Under the pieces are notes generated by a model. That model saw only the letters and a list, made by a program, of their open reading frames with translations. It did not search any database and was not told the DNA's origin. The position numbers and the translations under genes are program-made. A stretch of 64,000 nucleotides of DNA from Cepaea nemoralis (Eukaryota; Mollusca; Gastropoda; Stylommatophora; Helicidae), in NCBI GenBank assembly GCA_014155875.1, contig JACEFZ010021764.1, forward strand, positions 65,001 to 129,000, in the 5' to 3' direction. This document shows, piece after piece, positions 43,705 to 56,289 of the stretch. How positions within the stretch are numbered: position 1 is the first letter of the stretch; each line of letters begins with the position of its first letter.

Positions 43705-44950
43705 CCTACACGCTTATGCACACACATTCACATATGTCAACATCCTACATTGCATACAGGCACTCTCGCTACTTCATCCACACCTCAAAGAAAACCTCAG
43801 TTGCGTGGATGGAATTTATACAATTTTAATTCAGGCGAGCCTGAGATATTCATACAATCATGACCAGGCGGTGACTGCCTGTCTAAATATACAGTGGTCG
43901 CCTTTCTTCACAAAACTCATACATAATCAGATACAAACTCAACTCTCGCTATCTTTAACATGCGCCCTCGTAAACTACATATTGGCTCTCGGAAAATCAC
44001 ACACGTCCTGTCTGGAAGCTGTCCTGTCGCCGTCTGACTAAGTTCAGTCGGCTGGCTAGCCTGGTCGTCCTAAATCCCGTGCGGTCAGCAAAACCCCGTG
44101 CTGTCCTATTCGTCACGCAGTACAGTAGTCTTGTTCATGCTAACCTTGGGTTGTACTACTGCTTACTGTCTGTTACGGGTGTTATCCCGTGAACTAGCGT
44201 CCCCCGCCCTATCCTCGGGGTTGGTTCTGCTGGTGTCCTAGATATGACACGTCCGTGTCCCCATCTAAGTCCTGTCTTATGACTGTTCTAAGTTATAGCT
44301 TGCGTTATATCTCTACTCTATCTACTCCATTGTAGTGGTCCTTGTCATATATTCTGAAGGGAGTGGGAAATCACTTTCGTGCATGCCCCATTTCTAATCA
44401 AAGAAGTTGGGCCCCCTCCTCTTCTATCTTCAATAACCCCAGAATATGACCCTCGAGTTATCTGCAGGCCTCGTTCTATTAAGTAGTCTAGGAGATATAG
44501 ATTATGGCCCTGGTGAGAATGGTAATTACTAACTGGGAATCTGCCCCTTCTCCAAGGATTCTTTTAGCTCTGAGCCCCCCTTTTTGTTGATCAAATCTGA
44601 GGAAAGTCTGGAGAATTTTATCAGCCTGATTTATGTTAAGAAAGCATGGATATTGAGCAGTTGATAGACCTTGAGTCTCTCCCAATTTAATTCCTTCATG
44701 AGTTAATTTGGTTTTAAACAATTAAACACATAACAAGTCACAATAGATCTTGACAACATGATGTACAAAGAAGATGGTGAATTTCAGATAGGTTGAACTA
44801 ATAATCAACATAAGATCAATTCCAAGTAATTATTTATTGAATGGGCCTGTGTCTTCCGGCCTGTCATGTACATTTCTATTGTGGTGTACACAAGATAAAT
44901 TAGAAACATGCATATAGGACCAATTTTACAGACCATCAATAACCAAGCAT
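43705..44950. other. Gene-free spacer
   Basis: Short frames only. No domain or shared repeat recognised. Confidence 0.4.
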
Positions 44951-44952
44951 CA

Positions 44953-45060
44953 ATACATGATTGATTGATTGATTGATTTAGGAACCGACATCACAGCATT
45001 CGGGACATTCCCATAAGCGATCCGTCCCCATCCCTAGCAGCCAGCGAAGAGTCAATACAT
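44953..45060 (-). pseudogene. LINE D extreme 3' end
   Basis: GATTGATTGATTGATTTAGG then AACCGACATCACAGCATTCG matches the 3' termini at 16577 and 6955. Only about 100 bases are present. Confidence 0.65.
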
Positions 45061-46699
45061 GAGATGTCAACAAGTGTGAAAACATGGTAAACATTTTGAT
45101 GTTGTACATGTTAAGTGTGAAGATGATGAATCAACAATTAAACATCAGTTTCCTGAAATTTGGGTGTGGTGTGTACCAATGAAAAATGTAACCTGGTGAC
45201 TGGAAGATTTGGTAAGCCAGGGTCCATTGACTGATGGATCCCCTTCAGGTATGCCCGTATAGCTCCTCTGAAGGCCTCCCCATACTCTGCTCATGGCCAA
45301 GTCATCTTCCATCTCACTTGTGGTTCATCTCTTTCTCTCGGCTTCCCTCTTTCAGGTCTGATTTATGTGGTTAATTTGCTGATGTGTTGGGTGGTTGTTG
45401 GTAGCCACCAAGATCACTGTTTAAAATTCACATAAATATATGCAATCTTCCCAATACAATATTCTAGAAGTAGGTCGGAAGAAATCTAAATTCCTGAAGT
45501 AGGAACTAGTTCCCCTCCCCTCCTTTTTTCTCTAATCTAGTGTTGGGTTAATTTGGGGTGGTCAGAGTTTATCACACTGTGTACGCCTTGTATCAACTGG
45601 TTTCTGCTGTATGCAAGTTCTCATTGGACCTGGGGTCAGTGAGACGTGTACAGCAAGACAGTGACAAGAGTGAGAATGTGTCAAGATGCATGTAAATAAA
45701 TGACATACATTTATAACATTTCTTCCACTCAATGGTGTTTATAGTGTGTATAAATAATTCTCTGTGTTTTCCCAATTAACTAACTTCTTCTTCTTCTTCT
45801 GTGTCTAATAACTCTCTCCCATTATCTGTTGTTGTTGTGGTGTTGATTGTTGGGTTGTGTGGTGTTGAGTGGTGTTGAGTGGTGTGGTGTTGTGTTTTAA
45901 GTTATGTTGAGTAATGAGTTAAGTTCACTTCGTGTGATGGAGTTCCGCGAAGCACAACTTTTCTGATGTAATGCAGTTCATAAGTGCTCTTATCTAATTA
46001 AAATTTGACATAAATATAAATATTTATCCTTCAAACCCTATTTATTCAATAGATGAAGCAGAAAGAAAAGATTGGATTTCTCTCTCAGCCTTCTAGATTG
46101 TAAATAGACATAGATAAGTCTGTTTTAAAACAAGGCACTTATTCTAGTACACGAACTGTCATTTTAGCTGTAGATAGTGATAACATTTTTAGCAGTGTTT
46201 CTGGTGAAATGCACAAGATTGCTTTAGAATCATCACTTCGTACAGTTGTTCAGAATAGAATGGAGTATTATTATGCACTTCCTAAAGTTAATAATTATCT
46301 TTAAGAATATCAGAGATTGCAGTTTCATCGAAGAGAGTATTAGAGTGTCAGTTTGCCCGGGAACGGCTCTGCGTCGTCAGAATCTACAGTCGAGCATATT
46401 TACATTTCAGAGGTTTTAATTAATAATAATACATTTCAATTGACATTACAAACACTGGATACCATTACTTGAGACTTGATACATCTGGTTATTTCAATCT
46501 AAGGACTAACAAGCTCACCTGGGATCCAGACATTCTGCCGTCCTTATTTGGAAAACGGTCACACTTTCTTTCACGTCTGTTCATCAGGCTTGTTTTAGGG
46601 AGAAGTGCGTTATTAACATATGCTAAACAGGCGTTGGCGCGAAAGTGGTGTCACATGTCTGTTTTGTCCAATGGTCTTCTGAGCTTTGTCTGATGAAAT
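45060..46699. other. Gene-free spacer left of LTR element 2
   Basis: Contains TTC repeats near 45785 and a GGTGTTGAGT patch near 45840-45890. No supported gene. A Pro/Arg-rich piece at 45250-45360 might be an old LINE C-terminus but is too degraded to call. Confidence 0.4.
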
Positions 46700-46704
46700 C
46701 TTTC

Positions 46705-47449
46705 TGCCAACGAGCCCTTTCTGACGTAACTAGGGGTATTGAGATGCGGCTACGTTGACACTCTTTATGAATTACACACTGATACACCGTGAACACAACT
46801 CGTCACCACCGAGTGATAGAATGGCATCTTGTATTGTTTCTATGCGACACAATCACTGGGATATTCAAAGGTACATGTACACCCACGACATTTGTTTACA
46901 CACTGATTGTAGTACGTCCTGCTATCCAGGCTATCTAATCAACTACAATGGTCTACACATACACTCTTCTACCCTACTTACAGTCCTGTTACACATGGTC
47001 GCATGGCGCCTACATTCACAGGCCGGCAACCTCTGCCCACGGCACACGACTCGACTCCGTGCTGTAACATGTCCACCCGCCTGGTCGCGGCAACGCTGTT
47101 CTCATCAATCGGTACACGCTTGAAATATCTAGCGTACACTCAGTTACTTGCCGTCGACGATTCTCGGCGTTTCATCGCCACAAGGGATATTCAGTTCTCA
47201 GCCGACACACTTCTCTGCTTTCGTGATCTGTCTGTCATGGCTTCCCAACTCCGACTGACTCCCTTTGTCCGTGCGCCCTGCTCGACCCTCCTAATCACGT
47301 GGCCTCCTCCTCGCAATTCTATTGGCCACTATCTTTAGCCCGTTACCGGTGTCTTTTTCCTTATCACTCTCCGTGATTATTTATCACTATTAATGTTTCA
47401 ACAATCTATGTTGCTGTTAACCAGGTCTTAAGTAATCTGACTCATGGCA
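46705..47449 (-). repeat. LTR element 2, 3' LTR
   Basis: 745 bases, begins TGCCAACGAGCCC and ends CTCATGGCA. On the minus strand it is preceded by the purine run GCGGGGGGCATA (47461-47450), a candidate polypurine tract. Confidence 0.95.
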
Positions 47450-49864
47450 TATGCCCCCCGCAATTTCAAAAATGTTCTACATTTTTGGGTTCTTCCTTAT
47501 CTCTACACTTGACATGAGTCAGCTTGGTCGCACATGCCTGTCCCTGGTCGCACATATCTGTCTACTGCCTCATGCCTTTGAGCTTGCTTCTCAGTTCCCT
47601 TTAACTTCCCTCTGTGTTACGTTGATATTCTGCCATACCTTCACACAAATTATAATGTCGGACACGAATATCCGTCTATTCCCAAATAGACCTCGTGTGG
47701 CCTCAACCCCCTTTGTATTCGGCAAGTTGAGGACCAACCTACTATGAGTCCCAATGTCCCACCCCGGACATTCCCATAAGGTTCCTCATTTATACCTCGG
47801 TACAAGCAACTGACACCCTCCCCAGCCCTTAAGCCCTGGGTGCAGGAACGTGTGTATTGCAGACATATCAATTTCACCCATATTTTGTTTAAGCTCTATC
47901 TTGCTCCTGAGTAGTCTATGCTACGACTGTGGATCTCTTTGGTGTGAGTACCTATGACTCTTGTATTTGTCTTGTCAACGTGTGTGCGTGGTCGGCTGCC
48001 ATTAGTTACTTGTGCTCTATGGCTATCTATTCCCTTCATTTGCCTTATGTTTATGCCTGGTGTTCTTACTACCAACTTTTTCCTTGTAGTGTTCCTAATA
48101 CCATGACCCTTATATACCTTTATATACATCTACTGCCATGCTGAAGTGCTACATGTTGAAATCTTATATGTACACAGTACTACCACTTGGTACTATTATC
48201 AATGGTACTACCAATAATCCTACTACACTATCCTTGTATCCTTTCCTTCAATTTCACTTGCACTCTGTTCTCTCTCTCTCATTTCCTCTCTTCATCCTTT
48301 CATCGTTTGTCTTTCTCTCTCTCTCTCTCTTTTTTTTTTTTTTTTATGTACTTTGTCTTACAACACACATACTAGAACCTCAAATGTTCCGTCTATGCCT
48401 TTATGCTTCCTGTATACTGGTGTGCAAATATCCCGTTGCATCCCGGTTGTGTTCAAATTAATTCTCATTGGCACAAATTCCTACTCTCAGTCTTCTCGTC
48501 CCCTTTTTCTCACTTCGCTGTCACTCCTCATGTTCTCATGTTATGTATCTGTTACCACAATCACATAAGTTTCTCCTACCAATTGTACATGTCTGTCTTT
48601 CCAATTTACAATATTGTCATAAAATCTGAATAGTATATAAAATTGGACTCACATGTAATATTTCAAGCACTATTCAAACTTTCACTCGCCTATCATTATC
48701 ATCTTTGTGACATCAATATGTATCACTGGTAGTAATGTCTCAGTTACCTTCTTCTTCTTTTCTTTTTATGTTATGGGTGTCATCTGTGATATATCGTGGT
48801 TTTAGACCCACTGTCAACCTTCCTGCTCTGGTAGATGTTGATCCTTCTTTTTTTCCAGTTATGATCATTCATCAGTTTCTAGCATCTCTAGCACCGACAT
48901 CTCATTTTATACGTTATGTGTTACAATCAGGTAATAGTACAATCAACACTGTTACAATTATTGTTAAAATTACATGCATACTGATTACAAATATACATGG
49001 CATGATGATCATGATCATAAGAACGTACTGATGTTTATGGATGTACTTAAAGCCATTAAAATTATATTTATCTCTATCTACGTATATTATGAGTTTTGTT
49101 TATTGAATGATTGTGAATGTTATTAACTATTACTCCCTTGGTTGGTTCTGGCTGGTATCTGTCTTCGCTAACTGTATCTTCTACCCATCAGATTCCCAAT
49201 CTTCCTTGCGTCTGTCGGTCTCAGCCTCTTCAGTCAGCTAGTGAGGTAGCATCTTTGAGGTACCTTCGACATTATCTCTTCTGCTCAGTCATTTACACCC
49301 CTTAACTATCTGAAATTAACAACAGCCTTGGGTGTATATATATCCATACATACATATTTACATTCACAATGGCATATTATATTACAGCAATCCTATCACA
49401 TTTCCTACATTGACATGTTATCATGGTCAGTACCACAACGTGCCAACCACTGGACCAATCCCCTTGTATGAACGCATGGTTTCCTAGATGATAGTCTTAC
49501 CGTATGCCCTATTGTACTATCGGGATTTTGTCCCTAATCTGACCAGATCATTTTATCATATAGTCGGTGTAACGTTTCTTAGGCCATGTTATTGCTAGCA
49601 TTCACAGACTTCATGTATATATTTTAACCACACTATTACACCTCTGTACTGTTTGTATTTTTTTTTCTCTGATGACTTTACCACCTCATCATGTTACTTC
49701 AATCAACCTTATACCTATCAATGTATTCATTCTACTACAACAATTCTACCTGTACCAATCACATACACATAGCTTTTATACACTACAAGTATATACAAAC
49801 ATGTATACGACATAAACATAAATATGACATGTATATACAATATACCTATCCTACGATACGAGTT
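47450..49864 (-). other. LTR element 2 region downstream of gag-protease
   Basis: About 2.4 kb, AT-rich, with only short frames on both strands. No YxDD box, RNase H TDGS-type motif or integrase H2C2 or DDE pattern was found in reading it. Either pol was replaced or deleted, or it has diverged past recognition. Confidence 0.65.
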
Positions 49865-52492
49865 TCACGTAGGAACATGTGATGTCTCCTTAACATGTAG
49901 TATTGTACAATGATTTGCATCTTCTTGTGTAATATATGTTGTTATTGATTTGAACTTATCTATTTCTTTTGTCTTTTCTTTCCTTTCCTCATCTGTTAAC
50001 CCTATACTTTTCCAATACCTATTCCAATTCCTTATTTTGATGTCCTGTGTTCGTTTATTTATTTGATCTTTTGGAATTTCCTCTTGTTGCCATTGTGCTA
50101 ACAGAGCGTCTGTGTCAATGTACCGTACGTGTGGCCTCTTTGGGGGAATTTCATTCTCCCAACCCGATTCTGTGTAGTCTGTAACATCTGTTTGTTTTAT
50201 CTTCACCTTCTCTTTTGACCTTTCTTCTTGACTGTTTTTCTTGTTGCATACGCCCTCTTCGTCCTGTAACCTATACCCAGATACTGACCTACTCTCTTGT
50301 GCTGAACATGCTTGTTGTACCATTTGTTTTTCTAACCTGTTAGCACATGTGTGAGTCAAGTATGGCATAAAAAATTGTTTCACCATTGCTGTGCTGTCGT
50401 TGAACTGTGGACAATCCACTCTAAAGTTTTCCACACCAAAGATTACTTTCTCCTTTTCGTACTCTGTTAGGTCTGGCCTAAAATTTAATGTATCCCATGT
50501 CAGTTCTTGCTGTGTCAACTGTCTTAGCTCTTCGCGAATATCAACTGGTCCATGCCTATCGTCCATGATTGTGTCGTTACCGTCGGGACACATTCCCTGT
50601 ACGGTCCCTGTACTAGGGTCCCTTGTTTGTCCTTGAATTCTTCTGTATTCTTCGCCTGTATGGTAAATGTCTGTTCCTATGTCTGATGGGTCATCCTCTA
50701 CTTTAATTTTAATGTCTTCTGTCGGGAATGTCCATGCCGCATCGCAATCTGCTATTTCTAAGTTCTCTTTTTCCCATTTGTTTATGTCCTGGGGTGTGCA
50801 CTCTTTGACCTCTGGGATATTGCCCAATATTAGCTCCGTTGTGGGATGTGGTAACACTGCCGCTTTTTTCCGCCCTTTGTAGTAAGGACAGTCAATGTCT
50901 GTCCAAGCTACTCTATACTGCTCTAACGCCCCGCCAAATGTTCTGCACGTCACTCTGTCGTCTGTATAGTCTTCGTCTCTTACCATCTTCCTGTCTACCC
51001 CCACAATTGTTGTCCCTGTGTCTCTAACCATTTTCACTGCAAAACCATTCACTAATGCTCGTCGAACGTCCAGATTTCCGTTTGTTATGTATGCAGAGTT
51101 GGCTTCCTGCATATACACTTTGTTGTCAGTCATGTCGCCCTGACAGTCATATATGTGTGTTGCATTTGTGTCTTGTTGTTCATCCTCGTCGCTGCTGGAC
51201 ATGGCGTATGCCATGTTGGTGTCTTCATTCAGTTTTCTCAGACTACACGTCCTTGCCAAGTGGCCATAGCTTCTACATAACCAGCATTTCAGACTGTCTC
51301 TATAGTCTGCATACCTATTGCTTCTTCTGACCGACATATTCTTGAGGTATGACTTATACTCAGGATTTCGGTCGCACATTTCCAACGACCCGTGTTGGCG
51401 ATCACAATATTTACATTCTCTTACTGGGCCAGTTCGAACTACGTCCGCTTGTCTCGGTGGGATTTGTGTATATCTATTCATTGGTTGATATTTACTTCTG
51501 GGTCCGTATGATTGCCTTCGATCAGAGAACCTGGCAGCTGCTCCTACTATAAGTTCTGGCTGTGCCCCCTCTGCAAAAATCTCCCTATGGGCATTATAAT
51601 ACGCCTCACCCTTGGACTCCATTTCAGATATTGTGGCGCATTTATTTTCAAGCAGGAACGTTGCCATGGAGTCTGGCACAGCTGAAATAATTTTATCTCT
51701 CAGCATCAGGTCTCTGTGCTTTTCGGGGTCGTTGCCTACTCTAGCTGCCTTCAGCCATTTGTCATATAGAGATTGAGTTTCGGCCATGAAATCCATGAAG
51801 GTTTGGTTCGACTTTGGAGTCAGCACTCTAAATGCGGTTCTCAGACCCGCCTCATCTAAACTAAAATGTGCCAAGACTCTTTCCTTGACATAGTTGTAAT
51901 CAGTTCGCCGATGCTCTGGGATGCCCTCTACCACCTTCAATGGCTCCAAGGCCAAATGCTTATGGAAGAGGATCGCCCACTCTTCAACTGGCACCTTGTA
52001 GTGGTTCATCAACACTTCGAAGTTGGTAACCCATGCAGAGATGGAATCCCCTTGTGCAAAGTTCCTGATGATACCTTGATATCTTCGAATGGGGTCCAAT
52101 GCTTTGGCTGCCAACTTAGTTTTTTCAACTTCAGTTTCTTTCTCCAGTTCTAGCATCTTTACTTTAATACTCCCCTCCACATCTTTGTCTTTCAATGTTA
52201 ATTGTACTGCCAGTTTCTCTTTTTCGAAAGCTAGTGCTGCCTCTTGTGCTGCTAATTTCTGTAGCTCAAGTTCTTTGGCGTCTTTAGCTGCCGCTTCTTG
52301 TGCTGCTAATTTCTTTTCTTCGAGTTCTGCTTGTGCTGCTAATTTCTGCCTTTCAAATTCTCTGACTGCTGCTCTATCTTCCCGTTCTTGCTTCTGATGT
52401 TCAGTCACTTTATTCTCCGCCCACGTCATAAGCTCTTTTCCTGTGAAACCACACTTCTCACCTAGAGCTATGAAGTCTGCCAAGGTAGACAT
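49865..52492 (-). CDS. Intact gag-protease polyprotein of LTR element 2
   Basis: 875 residues from ATG at 52492. Residues 30-130 form a repetitive Lys/Glu/Ala coiled coil with recurring LAAQE. Residues 135-310 are capsid-like (FAQGDSISAWVTNFEVLMNH, WAILFHKHLALEPLKVVEGI). Knuckle-like C360-C373 and C403-C416 (CWLCRSYGHLARTC) are nucleocapsid-type zinc sites. A retropepsin-like segment has VRDTGTTIVGV (DTG at 491-493) and ELILGNIP (553-560). Residues 565-875 are a charged tail I do not recognise. Gag would assemble particles and package RNA, and the protease would mature them. No damage is seen. Confidence 0.9.
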   Translation of the reverse strand: MSTLADFIALGEKCGFTGKELMTWAENKVTEHQKQEREDRAAVREFERQKLAAQAELEEKKLAAQEAAAKDAKELELQKLAAQEAALAFEKEKLAVQLTLKDKDVEGSIKVKMLELEKETEVEKTKLAAKALDPIRRYQGIIRNFAQGDSISAWVTNFEVLMNHYKVPVEEWAILFHKHLALEPLKVVEGIPEHRRTDYNYVKERVLAHFSLDEAGLRTAFRVLTPKSNQTFMDFMAETQSLYDKWLKAARVGNDPEKHRDLMLRDKIISAVPDSMATFLLENKCATISEMESKGEAYYNAHREIFAEGAQPELIVGAAARFSDRRQSYGPRSKYQPMNRYTQIPPRQADVVRTGPVRECKYCDRQHGSLEMCDRNPEYKSYLKNMSVRRSNRYADYRDSLKCWLCRSYGHLARTCSLRKLNEDTNMAYAMSSSDEDEQQDTNATHIYDCQGDMTDNKVYMQEANSAYITNGNLDVRRALVNGFAVKMVRDTGTTIVGVDRKMVRDEDYTDDRVTCRTFGGALEQYRVAWTDIDCPYYKGRKKAAVLPHPTTELILGNIPEVKECTPQDINKWEKENLEIADCDAAWTFPTEDIKIKVEDDPSDIGTDIYHTGEEYRRIQGQTRDPSTGTVQGMCPDGNDTIMDDRHGPVDIREELRQLTQQELTWDTLNFRPDLTEYEKEKVIFGVENFRVDCPQFNDSTAMVKQFFMPYLTHTCANRLEKQMVQQACSAQESRSVSGYRLQDEEGVCNKKNSQEERSKEKVKIKQTDVTDYTESGWENEIPPKRPHVRYIDTDALLAQWQQEEIPKDQINKRTQDIKIRNWNRYWKSIGLTDEERKEKTKEIDKFKSITTYITQEDANHCTILHVKETSHVPT

Positions 52493-53585
52493 GATTATCT
52501 GTTATCTATTAGTCCGATTATATATATCACTATCAGTACACGCAGTAAGTGTTGTCGCTGATCTTGTTTTGGTAACCTGTAACAGAAAAAGATTAACTAA
52601 CCACCATCATCCCTGTGGAAGCACAATCTAATTCATCAGGCTGATTGCACAATACCATACAAAGGTGTCTAATAGCTCTCTGTAATTGAGCAGTACACAT
52701 AGAAAATTAATTGGAATTAACTTGCCCTGTATATATCCAGCGATGTTTCCAGTGGCTTGATCCTGATGCTCGGTTCACTTCCGCTTGCTTCCGGGCTTGA
52801 TCCAAATCAGCGTGGCCGTCCCCGTTTCACTCACAGGTCGACAAGGATAAACTTGGTCGTCAGGTGCAGCTCCACATCAATGGTGTAGATACCTCATAGT
52901 GTACTACTAACTGTCATGGAACACATTTCTGGAACAGATACTAGTTTTGACATAATTAGTCTATGCCAGCATTCTAATGCATGCAGCCCCCTGAATACGG
53001 CTTCACACTGTAATTCTTGTGGCAAGATGCCATAATGTTTCTGTATTTCTATTTTCCGGGATTTCCTAATATTAAAGTGTTGTCGCTCATGCACAACGCC
53101 AAGTTAATCAGAAATTATAACGTTGAGTATCGACGTATGTTCTGTTGTTTGTATTGCTGCTACTCATCTTCTTAGCTTTCGCAGAATTGGCGCTGACTGC
53201 TCCATTGTACTTTGCACCATGAATGCTAACTTCACTGATGATACCTCACTTTGAAACCATCACCTGAATCAAGTTGCCCCATATTCTTACTTATGCTCTT
53301 CAATGTTTAATACAACCGATTACTTTCCTGAGCTGTTGAACCTCGCTTACTGCGGGTTACTTTCTTGTACATAAGCTCAAGCGTCCTATGTTCCACACCT
53401 AGCCATGGTTTTCTGTTATCTATAATCCATGCGCTTGTGCTATTATCTTGTTGGTGTACATAGCCTTAACTGTTTATGGTTAATTGAAAAATCTGTAGCT
53501 GACAATACATACATACTTGTTCACTACCATAATAACCATTGCCTCAATTTTGCCGAGTTCTTTCGAAGGACGAATGCCCCCACGT
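52493..53585 (-). promoter_or_regulatory. 5' leader of LTR element 2 with candidate primer-binding site
   Basis: A 1.1-kb leader without coding signal. On the minus strand, three bases inside the LTR, TGGGGGCATTCGTCC (53582-53568) could be a tRNA primer-binding site. The tRNA is not identified. It may also carry packaging signals. Confidence 0.45.
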
Positions 53586-54330
53586 TGCCAACGAGCCCTT
53601 TCTGACGTAACTAGGGGTATTGAGATGCGGCTACGTTGACACTCTTTATGAATTACACACTGATACACCGTGAACACAACTCGTCACCACCGAGTGATAG
53701 AATGGCATCATGTATTGTTTCTATGCGACACAATCACTGGGATATTCAAAGGTACATGTACACCCACGACATTTGTTTACACACTGATTGTAGTACGTCC
53801 TGCTATCCAGGCTATCTAATCAACTACAATGGTCTACACATACACTCTTCTACCCTACTTACAGTCCTGTTACACATGGTCGCATGGCGCCTACATTCAC
53901 AGGCCGGCAACCTCTGCCCACGGCACACGACTCGACTCCGTGCTGTAACATGTCCACCCGCCTGGTCGCGGCAACGCTGTTCTCATCAATCGGTACACGC
54001 TTGAAATATCTAGCGTACACTCAGTTACTTGCCGTCGACGATTCTCGGCGTTTCATCGCCACAAGGGATATTCAGTTCTCAGCCGACACACTTCTCTGCT
54101 TTCGTGATCTGTCTGTCATGGCTTCCGAACTCCGACTCCCTCCCTTTGTCCGTGCGCCCTGCTCGACCCTCCTAATCACGTGGCCTCCTCCTCGCAATTC
54201 TATTGGCCACTATCTTTAGCCCGTTACCGGTGTCTTTTTCCTTATCACTCTCCGTGCTTATTTATCACTATTAATGTTTCAACAATCTATGTTGCTGTTA
54301 ACCAGGTCTTAAGTAATCTGACTCATGGCA
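53586..54330 (-). repeat. LTR element 2, 5' LTR
   Basis: 745 bases, aligned without gaps to 46705-47449 with five differences by eye. It should contain the element's promoter. Confidence 0.95.
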
Positions 54331-54582
54331 CTTTCTAAGAATCCACGTCATCTGTCACTTGTGCAGTTCCAGTTTTGATAGTGCGTAAAATTGTTAAGTC
54401 CTAGTTCCAGTTTGCGGTTGTGTAGTCAATTGTTTCATATTATCTCCTCTTCTTGGCTTGCAGTCTTGTTAACTGAATAATGGTGGTTAGCAATTATGCT
54501 ACAGTCCTTATCTACGTCATATCTGTCCTTACCCCTCTTCTGTCTATTGTCCTATCCCATGACCTACCTAAAACTTTGACAA

Positions 54583-54651
54583 GTGTGATATTCCCTGGCA
54601 CAGGAACGGAGTATTATGGGGACGACCCGGTGCTGTGATGTTGGAATCGCG

Positions 54652-54716
<65 letters not shown>

Positions 54717-54765
54717 TTAACTAACTAATTAACTAACTAATTAACTAACTAACTAACTAACTAAA
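54583..54765 (+). mobile_element. (AACT)n-tailed repeat, copy 3, strongly 5'-truncated
   Basis: Starts GTGTGATATTCCCTGGCACA and runs to CGACTAACTAAC with an AACT array (54653-54764). Only the last 75 bases of the family are present before the tail. Confidence 0.72.
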
Positions 54766-54769
54766 CACG

Positions 54770-55200
<431 letters not shown>

Positions 55201-55324
55201 AATGCAAAGACTGAAGTTAGCTGCATTGGATAGTAACTTCATCACAAGCACAATGGATTTATTTGGTGTGGGCGAGGTTTGAGGGTTGTTGAACGAATTT
55301 TTGTCTTGGTCATGGTCATAATAT

Positions 55325-56140
55325 CCACTTCTCGGCTGACAAAGAAACTGATCTACGAGATACAGCATTTGTGCTGGGTAGCTCAATGAACCTTTGTCCC
55401 TGACTGTGGTAATATTTCCCAATCCCCGGTGACAAAGAAGGAAAATGTGCTGATTCATTCTCCCACATGACGGGTTTTGTAAATATATAAATAAAGGATC
55501 TACAAGCCTAAATATCTCTCTTTAAAAAAAAAAAATACTGGTTCTTGACGATCATAATAATACATTTTTGTATTGGAAAGAAAAAAGTCAATCTAAAAAT
55601 AGTAAAACATAAATGATGGCAATAATACTTGCTTGCTTGCTTGTGTTCGCTGGTTGTGAACTCCAGCGCAAAGTCCTGTATGTCGGATGAAGACATCCTG
55701 TTGTCCAACATCAGTGTGATGTCACACGGGACCTGAGGTTTGCGTGAGTATCCGTTGTCCCATGTCTGGCTTATTGGTGTGCAGACTGGTGGTTCCTCGC
55801 CGTGGAGGCAGATACTCTCCGACTTCGGAAGAATCAGCGATCCTACTACGTCAGCCAGGACCCCGACGGGACCTGTTGCCCAGGACGCGCGACAAGGACG
55901 TGTCAGTAGGTCTTGGAAAGTATAGAACCTCGCCCTGGTGCCTTGGAAACACCTCTGCGTCCCGGCAATAATACTAAGAATGATTGATTGAGGACAGTGG
56001 TACACATTAGGAATATAGAACTATCTGTGAAAGTATGTGTTGAACATGCATAGTATGAAGTGTGAGTGTGAACTTGATGGGAGTGGCGTTTTGCTCATTG
56101 TGTGAAATTTTGTGTTTAAAAACATGTGTAGAAATGTGCG
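55325..56140 (+). repeat. Dispersed repeat H, copy 1, carrying the SINE
   Basis: GGCTGACAAAGAAACTGATC and onwards matches 58990-60448. It keeps the empty site CCTTTGTCCCTGACTG (55391-55406), into which LINE C inserted in the other copy. It is itself interrupted by the SINE at 55630-55963. No coding frame was recognised. Confidence 0.8.
55630..55963 (-). mobile_element. SINE-like element, copy 2, with 12-bp target duplication
   Basis: Flanked by GGCAATAATACT at 55618-55629 and 55964-55975. The uninterrupted form is seen at about 60270-60290. The minus-strand 3' end is a GCAAGCAAGCA-type tail. It has about 30 extra bases relative to copy 1, in the middle (GGTGTGCAGACTGGTGG region). Confidence 0.87.
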
Positions 56141-56141
56141 T

Positions 56142-56175
56142 GCGTGCGCGCGTGTGTGTGTGTGTGTGTGTGTGT

Positions 56176-56228
<53 letters not shown>

Positions 56229-56236
56229 TGTGTGTG
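56142..56236 (+). repeat. (GT)n array
   Basis: GT repeats with GCGT at the left edge. Confidence 0.95.
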
Positions 56237-56289
56237 GAGTTTTTCGTAAGAAGTAGTTGGTCTGTTCCGGCTCGGAGGGGAAGGAATTA

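Larger units (their letters stand above)
46700..54335 (-). mobile_element. Young LTR retrotransposon 2 lacking pol, with CTTTC target duplication
   Basis: The element is 46705-54330 (7,626 bp), bounded by CTTTC at 46700-46704 and 54331-54335. The two LTRs are each 745 bp (TGCCAA...TGGCA) and I count five differences. The internal region holds an intact gag-protease ORF (52492-49865, minus strand) and about 2.4 kb downstream in which I find no RT, RNase H or integrase motif. It was recently mobile, and enzymes would have to come from a partner element. Confidence 0.93.

Noticed and set aside
46755..47338. 122- and 111-residue frames duplicated at 53636-54219 as a duplicated gene
   Set aside because: They lie entirely inside the two LTRs, in the antisense direction to gag; their identity reflects LTR identity.
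55508..56005. 165-residue minus-strand frame as a host gene
   Set aside because: It coincides with the SINE-like insertion and the flanking repeat; copies differ by many amino-acid replacements and an indel.
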